This document shows, one piece after another, positions 6,808 through 14,815 of a stretch of DNA of 20,465 bases. The stretch comes from Acidobacteriota bacterium (GTDB lineage: Bacteria > Acidobacteriota > Thermoanaerobaculia > Multivoradales > SZUA-115). Position 1 is the stretch's first letter. The number at the start of each line of letters is the position of its first letter. The notes under the pieces are model-generated. The model saw only the letters and a list, made by a program, of their open reading frames with translations. It searched no databases and was not told the origin of the DNA. Location of the stretch: assembly GCA_003231035.1 (NCBI GenBank), contig QIHU01000561.1, forward strand, positions 1-20,465. The letters are read 5' to 3'. The position numbers and the translations under genes were made by a program.

Positions 6808-6816
6808 TGCTATACT
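6808..6816 (+). promoter_or_regulatory. Extended -10 promoter element before the metalloprotease gene
   Basis: TGCTATACT again shows TGn plus TATACT. It is identical, with one base of flank (G), to the element at 5468-5477. It would give a leader of about 90 nt before the ATG at 6911. No -35 hexamer near consensus was found; the inverted repeat at 6790-6804 covers that zone. Confidence 0.4.
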
Positions 6817-6910
6817 GTTTTAGCATCTCCGGGTGGGGGAGGGGCAGAGACAGGTGGTTACCGAGGTCTCTATTCTCAGGGAAACATTGGCATTCTAGAG
6901 GACAAGTTCA

Positions 6911-9592
6911 ATGATGATTTCTAATCCCTTACCTTCGTGGACAACTACGGCAGTCGTGTGGAACGGGCTGCGTATCCGGTTTTTTTTGATGGCTCTAGCC
7001 TTGCTGCTGAGCTTCGGACCGTTGGCGAACGCGACCACATTCGTGATGGTCTCGGACGCCGACATGGTGGAGCAGGCGCCGCTCATCGTGGTCGGGCGGG
7101 TGCTCGGTACCACGGCTGCCCTAGCGGGAGCGGGCGGATATCCAGTGACCCACTATGAGATCCAGCTCGAACGGCTGCTCAAAGGAGATTCCCAGCTGCC
7201 GGCAACCTTGACGCTGCGGGTACCGGGCGGAGTGACCCCTGAGGGGATCGGCTACAAAGTCTGGGGGGCTCCCCAACTGGCACTGCGAGATTCGGCGATC
7301 TTCTTCCTAGTGCCGAACTCGGATGACACCTACGACTCCCTCCACCTGATGTTGGGAGTCTTCAAGCAGCTGCCTGGACCGGCCGGAGCGACCTTGGCCC
7401 TGCGCGACCTCACCGATGCCGCACAGGTCAAATCGAGCACCGTCCCCGAAGCGATCGATCTACCGCGCAACTTTGAACGGTTCGCCGATTGGATCTCCTT
7501 GCGCGCTCTGGCCACCGAGGGGCAGGCCACGGGAGCGACTAGCCCTGACTACTTCATCGACCCTGAGGTGGCCGCGCCGTTTACCAAGTTCACCTTCATT
7601 TCTGGCAGCGACGGTATCGCCATTCGCTGGTTTACCTTTGACAGCGGCGGCGCTGTTCCCTGGGAGGCGAATTCCGTGGCACAGCAGGGATTACCGGGCG
7701 GCGGAATCCCTGAGTTTCGAGCCGGAATGAGGGTGTGGAACGACGACCCGACCACCCCGGTGCGCTACACCTATAGCGGAACTACCGCTGCCACGGTGAC
7801 CAACTGCGTGACCTACACCGGTTTCGGTCGCATCGTCTTCAACGATCCCCTGAGTCAAATCTCGGTGGCGTACAGTTGCACTGGCGGCGGTGTGCTAGCG
7901 CAGGGAGGGCCTTGCTTTCGGACCAACATACAGAGGTACAACGGGAAGGACTACCACCCGACGACCAGCGCCTTCATCTTGACCAACGACAACATTGGCT
8001 GTTACTTCCAGGGGCTTGCCAACCCGAACCTGACCGCCGCCGAACTCTTCACCCACGAGGTGGGCCACACCCTAGGGCTGGGCCACAGTGCAGTGAACTC
8101 AGCCACCATGTTCGCCAATATTCACAACGACGGCCGTGGAGCTTCGATAACCCCCGACGACCGCGACGGGATCAACACGATCTACGGTTCGGGGCCGCTC
8201 TCCAACCTGCCCGTGCCACCGTCCAACCTGGCCGCGGTCGCAGTGTCGTCCTCAGAGATCTTTTTGACTTGGAACGACAACTCGACCAACGAGACGAGCT
8301 TTCGTATCGAGCAGCGCCCACTAGGCGGTACCTTTGAGCAAATCGGCGGTCCAGGTAGCGGAGGCACTCAGTTTACGGCGAGTGGTCTAGAGCCGCTGAC
8401 GACCTACGAATTTCGCGTCAGGGCGGCGAATAACTCGGGTGCTTCGGCCAACTCGAACATCGCGAGCGCGACCACCGACCCACCGCCCGGTTTTGTCGTG
8501 CCGCCCAGCGAGCTGACCCAAGGCGCAACTTCGACCAGCACTATCCAGCTGACTTGGCAGGACAATAGCTCCAACGAGCTAGCTTTTGATATTGAAATCC
8601 AGCAGTTTGACGACTACCAGTTCCTGGCTACCGTCGCGGCCGACGTGACCTCGTTTACCGCGACCGGTTTGGAGGCTGCCTCGCCGTACAGCTTCCGGGT
8701 GCGAGCGATCGGCCCGATCAATACGTCGACCTACTCGGATGATCTCACCACGCAGACCCGAGGCATCGTCGGCCCGTGCGTGGTGGATGACTCCACCCTC
8801 TGCTTGCAAGGTGGCCTGGTGCGGGTGCAGGTCAACTGGCACAACCAGCGCAATGATCAGTTCGGGATCGGCCATGCGATCGTTGGCAACAACAAGAGCG
8901 GCTTTTTCTGGTTCTTCAACTCTGAGAACATCGAGCTGGTGGTCAAGTCGCTCGACGGTCGTCCGGTCAACGGCTTCCTATGGTTCTTCTACGGTGCCTT
9001 GTCCGATGTTGAGTATTGGGTCCGGGTGACGCAGACCACCACGGGCGAAGTGACGGTCTACCGCAACGCCCCTTTCAACATCAATGGGGTTGGAGACACC
9101 ACCGCCCTGTCGGCGACCGCGACGCTCGCGCAGGTTCCGTCGGCGCAGGGCCCATCGGCTCTCTTTAAGTCTGAACCGGTAAAGTCGCGGCGGGCGATCT
9201 CTTTACCAGCCCAGGTGGAGGGCGCCGGCTTGGATGGCGTGGTCAGTCTGTGTACTTCCACCGCGACCCGTCTCTGCTTGCTAGAGCGTTTCGAAGTTGA
9301 GGTGGATTGGATCAACCAGCATGCCGGTGGAACGACCGGTGTTGGCACCGCGGTACCGGAGAGTGACAAGAGCGGCTTTTTCTGGTTCTTCAATCAGGAG
9401 AACATCGAGCTGGTGGTCAAAGCACTGGATGGCCGGGCGATCAACGGAAACTTCTGGTTCTTCTACGGTGCTCTTTCGAACGTGGAGTACACGATTCGAG
9501 TGCGCGATACTCAGACCGGCGCGGAGCGCACCTACCGGAATCCTCCCGGGGAGATCCGCGGCATGGGCGATACCACCGCCTTTAGCCCGTAG
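6911..9592 (+). CDS. Secreted matrixin-like zinc metalloprotease with two FN3 domains and duplicated C-terminal module
   Basis: This 893-aa protein begins with an N-terminal hydrophobic export signal (FFLMALALLLSFGPLANA). A following segment (TTFVMVSDADMVEQAPLIVVGRV...LLKGD...AIFFLVP) is shared in style with the protein at 17959-19224. The catalytic zinc site is HEVGHTLGLGH, with H382, E383, H386 and H392, and a Met-turn candidate lies at SATM (about residue 400). This is the matrixin/metzincin pattern of a secreted endopeptidase. Two fibronectin type III domains start near residues 433 and 529. Two copies of a ~115-residue module (about 622-735 and 777-893) share FFWFFN, ENIELVVK, LDGR, WFFYGALS and VEY; their function is unknown. 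GAGG lies 9 nt upstream of the ATG. The gene ends 6 nt from the convergent membrane gene. Confidence 0.9.
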   Translation: MMISNPLPSWTTTAVVWNGLRIRFFLMALALLLSFGPLANATTFVMVSDADMVEQAPLIVVGRVLGTTAALAGAGGYPVTHYEIQLERLLKGDSQLPATLTLRVPGGVTPEGIGYKVWGAPQLALRDSAIFFLVPNSDDTYDSLHLMLGVFKQLPGPAGATLALRDLTDAAQVKSSTVPEAIDLPRNFERFADWISLRALATEGQATGATSPDYFIDPEVAAPFTKFTFISGSDGIAIRWFTFDSGGAVPWEANSVAQQGLPGGGIPEFRAGMRVWNDDPTTPVRYTYSGTTAATVTNCVTYTGFGRIVFNDPLSQISVAYSCTGGGVLAQGGPCFRTNIQRYNGKDYHPTTSAFILTNDNIGCYFQGLANPNLTAAELFTHEVGHTLGLGHSAVNSATMFANIHNDGRGASITPDDRDGINTIYGSGPLSNLPVPPSNLAAVAVSSSEIFLTWNDNSTNETSFRIEQRPLGGTFEQIGGPGSGGTQFTASGLEPLTTYEFRVRAANNSGASANSNIASATTDPPPGFVVPPSELTQGATSTSTIQLTWQDNSSNELAFDIEIQQFDDYQFLATVAADVTSFTATGLEAASPYSFRVRAIGPINTSTYSDDLTTQTRGIVGPCVVDDSTLCLQGGLVRVQVNWHNQRNDQFGIGHAIVGNNKSGFFWFFNSENIELVVKSLDGRPVNGFLWFFYGALSDVEYWVRVTQTTTGEVTVYRNAPFNINGVGDTTALSATATLAQVPSAQGPSALFKSEPVKSRRAISLPAQVEGAGLDGVVSLCTSTATRLCLLERFEVEVDWINQHAGGTTGVGTAVPESDKSGFFWFFNQENIELVVKALDGRAINGNFWFFYGALSNVEYTIRVRDTQTGAERTYRNPPGEIRGMGDTTAFSP
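8892..8919 (+). repeat. Nucleotide repeat copy 1 inside the C-terminal module
   Basis: Twenty-eight bases starting ACAAGAGCGG recur exactly at 9366-9393, one in each of the two C-terminal modules. Further identity follows (GAGAACATCGAGCTGGTGG and onward). Identity at DNA level, not only protein level, points to a fairly recent internal duplication or gene conversion. Confidence 0.85.
9366..9393 (+). repeat. Nucleotide repeat copy 2 inside the C-terminal module
   Basis: This is the exact second copy of the 28 bases at 8892-8919, 474 nt downstream. 474 is a multiple of 3, so the reading frame is the same in both copies. Confidence 0.85.
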
Positions 9593-9598
9593 CAACTC

Positions 9599-11047
9599 CT
9601 ACTCGGTGGCTGGGTCCGTGGCCTTGGTGGCCCGGACCCAGCAATCGAGGGCGATGGCACTGGCGACCAATGTCGTGGGCACCAGATGAAAGAGGAGCCG
9701 CGAGAAGCTGGTCAGAACATAGAAGCGAGTTGCCGCGAGGTCTGGCGCCGCCGCGGTGAGATAAACGGTGGCGTAGAAGGCCAGTTGCAACATGCAGAGA
9801 GTTGCCACCGGTCGCGTGAAGCGCGGCAGCAGTAGCACGGGCAAGAGCAGCAAAATCCAGGCCACGCCATGCCATTCGGAGACGCTTGCCGCCTCCACCA
9901 TGCTGCTGAGCATGACGGGTAAGCGGTCGAGGTGGAAGCCGCTTCGGGGTTGCTCGACGAAGAGTCCAGAGAGCTGTCCGCGGGCGATCCACATGGAGAC
10001 CGTGGCCAGCGGTAGCAGACTCGACCGAGCGACCGCACCCAAGAGTGAGCTCAGCTGCCGGCGAGCACCTCGCCTCGCACCCCGCCCCTGGCGCCAGCGC
10101 AGCACGAGGTAGATTCCGACCACCAGCGCCGCCAAGGGGATTCCTTCCATCTTGCTACTGGCGCTGAGGGTGGCGACGAAGCCGATGTGAAGGTCGGTGG
10201 CGCGGAGGTCCGCGTCGGTCGGGTTCGGGCCACCCATCTCCGCCTCTCCGGCGAGCGGCCTCTGGACCCTGAGCATCGCCGGCCAGGCGGCCAGTGGGAC
10301 CAGGGCGATCAAGGTGTCCGGCCCGCCGCTCATCAGGTAGCCGATACCGAACATCGCTGTCACCAGGGCGAGCGCCGCCAGGGTGGACTGACGGGTGAAG
10401 GTGCCCACCCCGCACTCGCCCAGGATCTGGCGGCCGATGGGCCAGAAGAGGGCGGCGAAGAGTGCCGACCAGCCGAACATGGCGGGTTCGCGAAAAGCTC
10501 CGCCGAGGGTGGCGGTGGCGGCGAATAAGCCGGGTAGCAGGTTGGGGTAGCCGGGATGAGCGAAGTAGCTCCAGCGCAGGGTCAGGAAGTCGACATCGAT
10601 TCCCTCGGCGAGAAAAAACCGTTGCCCTTTGACCCCCCAGTGATAAATGTAGTCGGGACTGACCGCCCAGCCGAGTAGCGCCCAGAGGCCAAAAACCGCC
10701 AAAGCCACCAAGGCGAGAGAGTCTCCCCACCCCCACCGGTCGCGGGTTACTAGCGGCGTGGAGAACCTCTTGCTCCGCCGAGCCCAGTAGTTCGTCGCCC
10801 GTTCGATCACGACAATCGCCATCAGCAACGGAAGCGGTCGCCACGGCACCCTGACTAGATCGAGCGCGCTGAGCAGAATATGCAGGATGCTGACCCCGGC
10901 GATGAGTTCGATCGCCATCAGAAAACCGCCTTCGAGACCGGCGGTGGACAACCAGGGCCGCAGTCGTCTGCCCAGCAACCAGCAGACCGCGGCCGCGATC
11001 AAGAGGGTGATGCCGCCGAGGGCGAGACCGATGAGACGCTCGGTCAT
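9599..11047 (-). CDS. Polytopic membrane protein, GT-C glycosyltransferase-like
   Basis: This 482-aa protein has about ten or more hydrophobic segments. The loop after the early membrane segments reads SPDYIYHWGVKGQRFF (D132, W137, K140), followed by SYFAHPGYPNLLPGL. This 'D..Y.W..K...' then 'H..YP.L.P' arrangement is typical of GT-C-fold membrane glycosyltransferases that use polyprenyl-phosphate sugars, with the acidic residue in the first periplasmic loop. The assignment rests on pattern only; the donor and acceptor are unknown. The ATG at 11047 overlaps the stop of the upstream gene (ATGA), so the two are translationally coupled. The position fits the neighbouring cell-envelope genes. Confidence 0.68.
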   Translation of the reverse strand: MTERLIGLALGGITLLIAAAVCWLLGRRLRPWLSTAGLEGGFLMAIELIAGVSILHILLSALDLVRVPWRPLPLLMAIVVIERATNYWARRSKRFSTPLVTRDRWGWGDSLALVALAVFGLWALLGWAVSPDYIYHWGVKGQRFFLAEGIDVDFLTLRWSYFAHPGYPNLLPGLFAATATLGGAFREPAMFGWSALFAALFWPIGRQILGECGVGTFTRQSTLAALALVTAMFGIGYLMSGGPDTLIALVPLAAWPAMLRVQRPLAGEAEMGGPNPTDADLRATDLHIGFVATLSASSKMEGIPLAALVVGIYLVLRWRQGRGARRGARRQLSSLLGAVARSSLLPLATVSMWIARGQLSGLFVEQPRSGFHLDRLPVMLSSMVEAASVSEWHGVAWILLLLPVLLLPRFTRPVATLCMLQLAFYATVYLTAAAPDLAATRFYVLTSFSRLLFHLVPTTLVASAIALDCWVRATKATDPATE

Positions 11048-11496
11048 GGCTGTGCTCTACGACGGTAGAGCGCTCCGTACCAGTCTTCGAGGAGGAGTTC
11101 GAAGGCGGGATGGTCAAAGCGCTGACCGTAGGTGATCAGATAATCCGTGCGTGGCTGGTTCTCCTTCAGCGCGGACAGGTTGACGGGGATCAGCGTGTAC
11201 TGGGGCATCCAATAGCGTGCCCACCAAAAGCGATGCAGGGCGGCGTTGCCGGGTCCCTCTGGGGACGAAAAGGCCACTCGACTTCCGGCGGGAATCCGCT
11301 GCGCGGTGACTTGGGTGCAATAGAGCAGCCGTTCGGGGGGCGGGGTGGAGAAGCGCCACATCCCTGGGGTGACCTCCTCGGGCGAATGCCACCACGATCG
11401 ATCGAAAGATCGAAACGCCTCAAGCCCCGCTCCCCACAGCAGCCAAGCGAGAGCGACAGCGAGAGCGAGTTTCTGCACCGCCAGACGAGAAACCAC
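11044..11496 (-). CDS. Small membrane-anchored protein of unknown function
   Basis: About 150 aa, not recognised. One N-terminal hydrophobic segment (LALAVALAWLLWGAGLEAF) is followed by a soluble, Trp/Tyr-rich domain with RIPAGSRVAFSSPEG, 'RYWMPQYTLIPV' and TDYLITYGQRF. The latter part resembles the soluble tails seen in proteins that accompany membrane glycosyltransferases ('IPAG..V......... ..Y.L.P.....' and 'DY.I.YG'), but no family is claimed. GGAGG at 11504-11508 points to GTG at 11496 (8-nt spacing) or TTG at 11499 (5-nt spacing) rather than the longer frame from 11511. The stop overlaps the ATG of the GT-C-like gene, so the two proteins probably work together. Confidence 0.7.
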   Translation of the reverse strand: MVSRLAVQKLALAVALAWLLWGAGLEAFRSFDRSWWHSPEEVTPGMWRFSTPPPERLLYCTQVTAQRIPAGSRVAFSSPEGPGNAALHRFWWARYWMPQYTLIPVNLSALKENQPRTDYLITYGQRFDHPAFELLLEDWYGALYRRRAQP

Positions 11497-11537
11497 CAAG
11501 GGCACCTCCAAAAAAGAACCGGCAGAGCATACTGTAC

Positions 11538-11549
11538 GGGGCCGGCCCC
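11538..11549. repeat. Perfect 12-bp palindrome in a divergent intergenic region
   Basis: GGGGCCGGCCCC lies between the divergent genes starting at 11496 and 11646. CATACT just before it (11528-11533) is a possible -10 box on the plus strand. GC-rich palindromes can arise by chance in such DNA, so an operator role is only a suggestion. Confidence 0.3.
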
Positions 11550-11645
11550 CCTCGTGTCCTGAGCGGGAACCTAGACTTTTTGTTAGGCTTGCCGGCCGAT
11601 CGCGGCCGTGCCGCCTCCCATTCGTACCCTTGTAAGGAGATCCCT

Positions 11646-12245
11646 ATGGCTTCCGTCGCTCCGCCGCGCCCCGAGGGCGGGATTTCCCGGCTACTGCACG
11701 ATATTCGCTATCGGCCGGATCGCCACCGGCAACTCCTCGGGATTCTCTTGGTGATCGTGTTCACCATCTTCGGGAAGCCGCTCGACGGCGCGCTGGCGGT
11801 GGGGGTGGGTCTAGTCATAGTTGGGATCTGGGTTCGTCTGTGGGCTTCCGGGTACGTCAAGAAAGACAAAGTGTTGGCCACCGGCGGTCCCTATGCCTTC
11901 GTTCGTCACCCGCTCTACGTGGGCAATTTCCTGATCTCGGTTGGTTTTTGTCTCGCCTGTGGTCTGTGGTGGAGCTGGCTGGTGATGGTCCTCTTCTGGT
12001 GGCTCTACTACCCGCCGACGATCCGCATGGAGGACGCCAAATTGCACGGCCTATTTGGCGAGTCGTGGGAGCGCTGGCGGGCGGTGACCCGGGCCCTCAT
12101 TCCCCGTCTCAGCCCCTATCCTGACGGTGAGAAAGGCGGCTGGTCGTTCGCCTACAGCCTGCGCCTCAATGGCGAGCCACTGATCGCCCTGTTCTTGATC
12201 GGCTGCCTGTTTGTCCTCTGGCGTCGTTCCGGCTGGTGGGGATGA
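11646..12245 (+). CDS. Isoprenylcysteine carboxyl methyltransferase / phospholipid methyltransferase family membrane protein
   Basis: This 199-aa integral membrane protein has four or five hydrophobic segments. The family core is clear: VLATGGPYAFVRHPLYVGNFL (G-P-Y..VRHP.Y.G), which contacts S-adenosylmethionine, and the downstream E (RMEDAKLHGLFGESWERWR), with the usual 'E..L...FG..W..Y/W' ending. Bacterial members methylate lipids or small acceptors; the substrate cannot be told. A C-terminal hydrophobic segment after residue 175 is extra. The start at 11646 has AAGGAGA six bases upstream. The stop overlaps the next gene (ATGA), suggesting a joint unit with the kinase-like protein. Confidence 0.88.
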   Translation: MASVAPPRPEGGISRLLHDIRYRPDRHRQLLGILLVIVFTIFGKPLDGALAVGVGLVIVGIWVRLWASGYVKKDKVLATGGPYAFVRHPLYVGNFLISVGFCLACGLWWSWLVMVLFWWLYYPPTIRMEDAKLHGLFGESWERWRAVTRALIPRLSPYPDGEKGGWSFAYSLRLNGEPLIALFLIGCLFVLWRRSGWWG

Positions 12246-12970
12246 CAGGGTCGGCCGACGCCGGGGATGGCCACGGCCGGGAGTTGGAGGCTTTTCTCGA
12301 CGGGGCTCTTCGGCGACCGGAAAATCGCCTCGCCGAGGGCTATCAGGGCGAAGTCTACGTGGTCGAGCGCAAGGGGCGCCGCTGGGTGGTCAAGGCGGCG
12401 ATGGGCTGGGGGCCGCTGCTCTGGGCGCGGCGCGCGATGCTGCGGCGCGAATACCGTGTCTATTGTCGGCTAGAGGGCTTCCCCGGAGTTCCCGAGTGCC
12501 GGGGGCTGGTCGGTGGGCGGTATCTGGTTCTGGAGTTGATCGAGGGGGTGCCCTTCCGTCACGCTGAGTTGGCGGATCGCGAGGAGTTCTTCGCTCAGCT
12601 CAAGGCCCTACTCGAGCGGATGCACCAGTGTGGGGTGGCGCACGGAGATCTGAAGAAGAAAGACAACCTCCTGGTGGTCGACGGCCAGAGCCCCACGGTG
12701 ATCGACTTTGGCGCGGCGATCGTTGAAGAACGAGGCTTTGCGCCGATCAATCGCTTTCTTTTTCGACTCTTGTGTCAGTTCGACTACAACGCCTGGGTCA
12801 AGCTCAAGTACCACCGCACGGGGCTTCCGATCTCAATTGAAGACGCTCGCTACCAGCGGCGCACCTTGCCCGAGCGCTGGGCGCATGGACTCAAACGGGC
12901 CTACCTGAGCCTGCGCTGGCCCGGTGGGGAGCCGGCCAAACGACACAAGCGACCGGACCTAGGAGACTAG
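12242..12970 (+). CDS. Small protein-kinase-fold enzyme, lipopolysaccharide (Kdo/WaaP)- or RIO-like
   Basis: This 242-aa protein has a protein-kinase-fold core. GYQGEVYVVE fits the glycine-poor loop and WVVKAA the ATP-binding Lys. LVLELIEG fits the hinge, HGDLKKKDNLL (H134, D136) the catalytic loop, and VIDFGAA (D155) the metal-binding DFG. The small size and lack of a full activation segment resemble lipopolysaccharide core kinases (WaaP/KdkA) and RIO/Bud32 proteins rather than Hanks-type Ser/Thr kinases. The envelope neighbours (methyltransferase, MsbA-like exporter, GT-C-like protein) favour a lipid or sugar kinase, as inference. ATG at 12242 overlaps the upstream stop (ATGA); GTG at 12236 is the alternative. 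The last 12 nt overlap the convergent ABC transporter gene. Confidence 0.82.
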   Translation: MTGSADAGDGHGRELEAFLDGALRRPENRLAEGYQGEVYVVERKGRRWVVKAAMGWGPLLWARRAMLRREYRVYCRLEGFPGVPECRGLVGGRYLVLELIEGVPFRHAELADREEFFAQLKALLERMHQCGVAHGDLKKKDNLLVVDGQSPTVIDFGAAIVEERGFAPINRFLFRLLCQFDYNAWVKLKYHRTGLPISIEDARYQRRTLPERWAHGLKRAYLSLRWPGGEPAKRHKRPDLGD

Positions 12971-14815
12971 GGAGGGCGCCTTCTCTTGGTCGTCGAATTG
13001 CAGCTCGTAGAGGTGGGCGTAGAGGCCCCCGGCGGCCAGTAGTTCTCGGTGGGTACCCTCTTCGACGATGGTACCGGCTTGCATGCTGACGATGCGGTCG
13101 GCGCGCCGAACGGTGGACAACCGGTGGGCGATGACGATGCTGGTTCGCCCTTCGAGCAGATGATCGAGGGCCTGCTGAACTAGCCGCTCCGACTCGGAGT
13201 CGAGGGCCGAGGTGGCCTCGTCGAGAATCAGGATCGGTGGATCTTTGAGCAGGGCTCGGGCGATCGAGAGACGCTGGCGCTGGCCCATCGAAAGGCGCGT
13301 TCCCTGCTCGCCCAGCGGGGTGTCGTACCCCTGCGCCATCTTTTCGATGAACTCGTGCGCATTGGCGGCTTGAGCGGCGGCGACGATCCGTTCCAAGGGG
13401 ATCTCGCTGTCCCCATAGGCGATGTTGCTGCGTACCGATCCGTCGAAAAGGATCGTCTCCTGGGTCACCAGGCCGATCTGATTGCGTAGCGAGGTCAGTT
13501 TCACCTGGCGTAGGTCGTGGCCATCCAGGGTCACCGCTCCGGCCGTTGGATCGATGAAGCGGGGGATCAGATTGATCAAGGTGGTCTTGCCGGCCCCGGA
13601 AGGGCCGACCAGGGCCACCATTTCTCCCTTGGCCAGGGTGAGATCGATGCCACTGAGAACCGGTTCTCCGTCTTCGTAGGCGAAATCCACCCCGCTGAAA
13701 CGCAGCTCCCCGGTCACCGGTAGCAGCTCCACCGCATGGTCGGCATCGCGGACCTCCGGTTCTAGGTCGAGAATCTCGAAGACCCGCTGTGCCGCCGCGA
13801 GGGCGGTTTGCGCTTCGACGTTGCACCGCGTCAATCTCCGAATGGCGGCAAAGAGGAGGCCGAGGCCGGTCAGAACGACGACGAAATCGCCGACAGCCAG
13901 GTCGTCGCGGGCAATGGCACGGCCGGCCAGGAAGAAGAGCGCCGCCGCCGCCACCACGCCCACGAATTCGACCACCGCTGGAGCCAGCGCGGCGGCCCGC
14001 GCCGCCTTGAGATCGATCCTGAGCAAGCGGCCGAGTGCGCCCGCGAACTGCCGTTTCTCAAACTCTTCCATGGTGAAGCTCTGCACCACCTTGATCCCGC
14101 TCACCGCCTCACCGGTCAGGTTGGCGACCTCGCCGAGCGCCTCTTGCGAACGTCTGGAGGCGCGCCGCAGCCGTTTGCCCAACCGCAAAGTGGGGTACAC
14201 CATCACCGGCAAGACGACCAGCGCGAAGAGCGACATTCGCCAATCGAAGATCAAGATCAGGATCAGCAGGATGGGAACCATCGGCGCTACGCGCACGGCG
14301 TTGGCTAGGGTGGTTGTCGTCACCTGCTGCAAACGTTGCACGTCGCTCAGCAGGCGCGACAAGATGGATCCGCTAGGATGGTCGCGGAAGAAGGGGGCGG
14401 ATTGATCCAGCACTTTGGCGTAGAGTTCGGCTCGCAGGTCGCGGATAACCTTGATGCCGCCGGCAGTCACCCAATAGGTGCCAAAGTAGAGCAACAACGC
14501 GCGCAGGAAGAAGGCGAGAATCATCACCAGTGGGACGAAAATATAGGCTTTTTCACGCACCTCTTCGGTCAACTCGATCCGTGGCAACCAGCGGTCGATG
14601 TCGAAGATCGCAGGCAGATCTCTTTCCCTATCGGCTGGATCTTCCACATTCCCCTTTTGCGGCAAGAGCACGTCATCCACCAGCGGTTTCATCGTACTCA
14701 CCACCAAGGAAGCGAGTAGACCGGCGCTCGCCAGGAGCAACCCGCCCAGAAGCATGGTCGGAAGGTGCGGGCGCACGTAGCGAAGTAGCCGCCAAAGGAC
14801 GCTCATCGCACGCAT
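12959..14815 (-). CDS. MsbA-like ABC exporter, fused membrane and ATPase domains
   Basis: This 618-aa half-transporter has an N-terminal membrane domain of six helices (about residues 10-330, with SGSILSRLLSDV and GIKVVQSFTMEE typical of the type I exporter fold). A nucleotide-binding domain follows, with Walker A GPSGAGKT (about 400), Q-loop VTQETILFDGSVRSNI, signature LSMGQRQR, Walker B ILILDEATSALD and switch His IAHRLSTV. The signature has Met where LSGGQ has Gly. The closest functional class is lipid flippases of the MsbA type; lipid A-core or another glycolipid is the likely cargo given the neighbours. Two starts are possible, 14815 (MRAMSV) and 14806 (MSVLWR), neither with a clear ribosome site. 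It dimerises in the inner membrane. Confidence 0.92.
   Translation of the reverse strand: MRAMSVLWRLLRYVRPHLPTMLLGGLLLASAGLLASLVVSTMKPLVDDVLLPQKGNVEDPADRERDLPAIFDIDRWLPRIELTEEVREKAYIFVPLVMILAFFLRALLLYFGTYWVTAGGIKVIRDLRAELYAKVLDQSAPFFRDHPSGSILSRLLSDVQRLQQVTTTTLANAVRVAPMVPILLILILIFDWRMSLFALVVLPVMVYPTLRLGKRLRRASRRSQEALGEVANLTGEAVSGIKVVQSFTMEEFEKRQFAGALGRLLRIDLKAARAAALAPAVVEFVGVVAAAALFFLAGRAIARDDLAVGDFVVVLTGLGLLFAAIRRLTRCNVEAQTALAAAQRVFEILDLEPEVRDADHAVELLPVTGELRFSGVDFAYEDGEPVLSGIDLTLAKGEMVALVGPSGAGKTTLINLIPRFIDPTAGAVTLDGHDLRQVKLTSLRNQIGLVTQETILFDGSVRSNIAYGDSEIPLERIVAAAQAANAHEFIEKMAQGYDTPLGEQGTRLSMGQRQRLSIARALLKDPPILILDEATSALDSESERLVQQALDHLLEGRTSIVIAHRLSTVRRADRIVSMQAGTIVEEGTHRELLAAGGLYAHLYELQFDDQEKAPSLVS

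Noticed and set aside
10155..11117. 320-residue minus-strand frame overlapping the GT-C-like gene
   Set aside because: It lies in another frame of the same strand and is very rich in Arg and His; the other frame has coherent membrane segments.
12891..13826. 311-residue minus-strand frame across the ATPase part of the ABC exporter
   Set aside because: It is a frame shadow; Walker A, signature and Walker B are all intact in the other frame.
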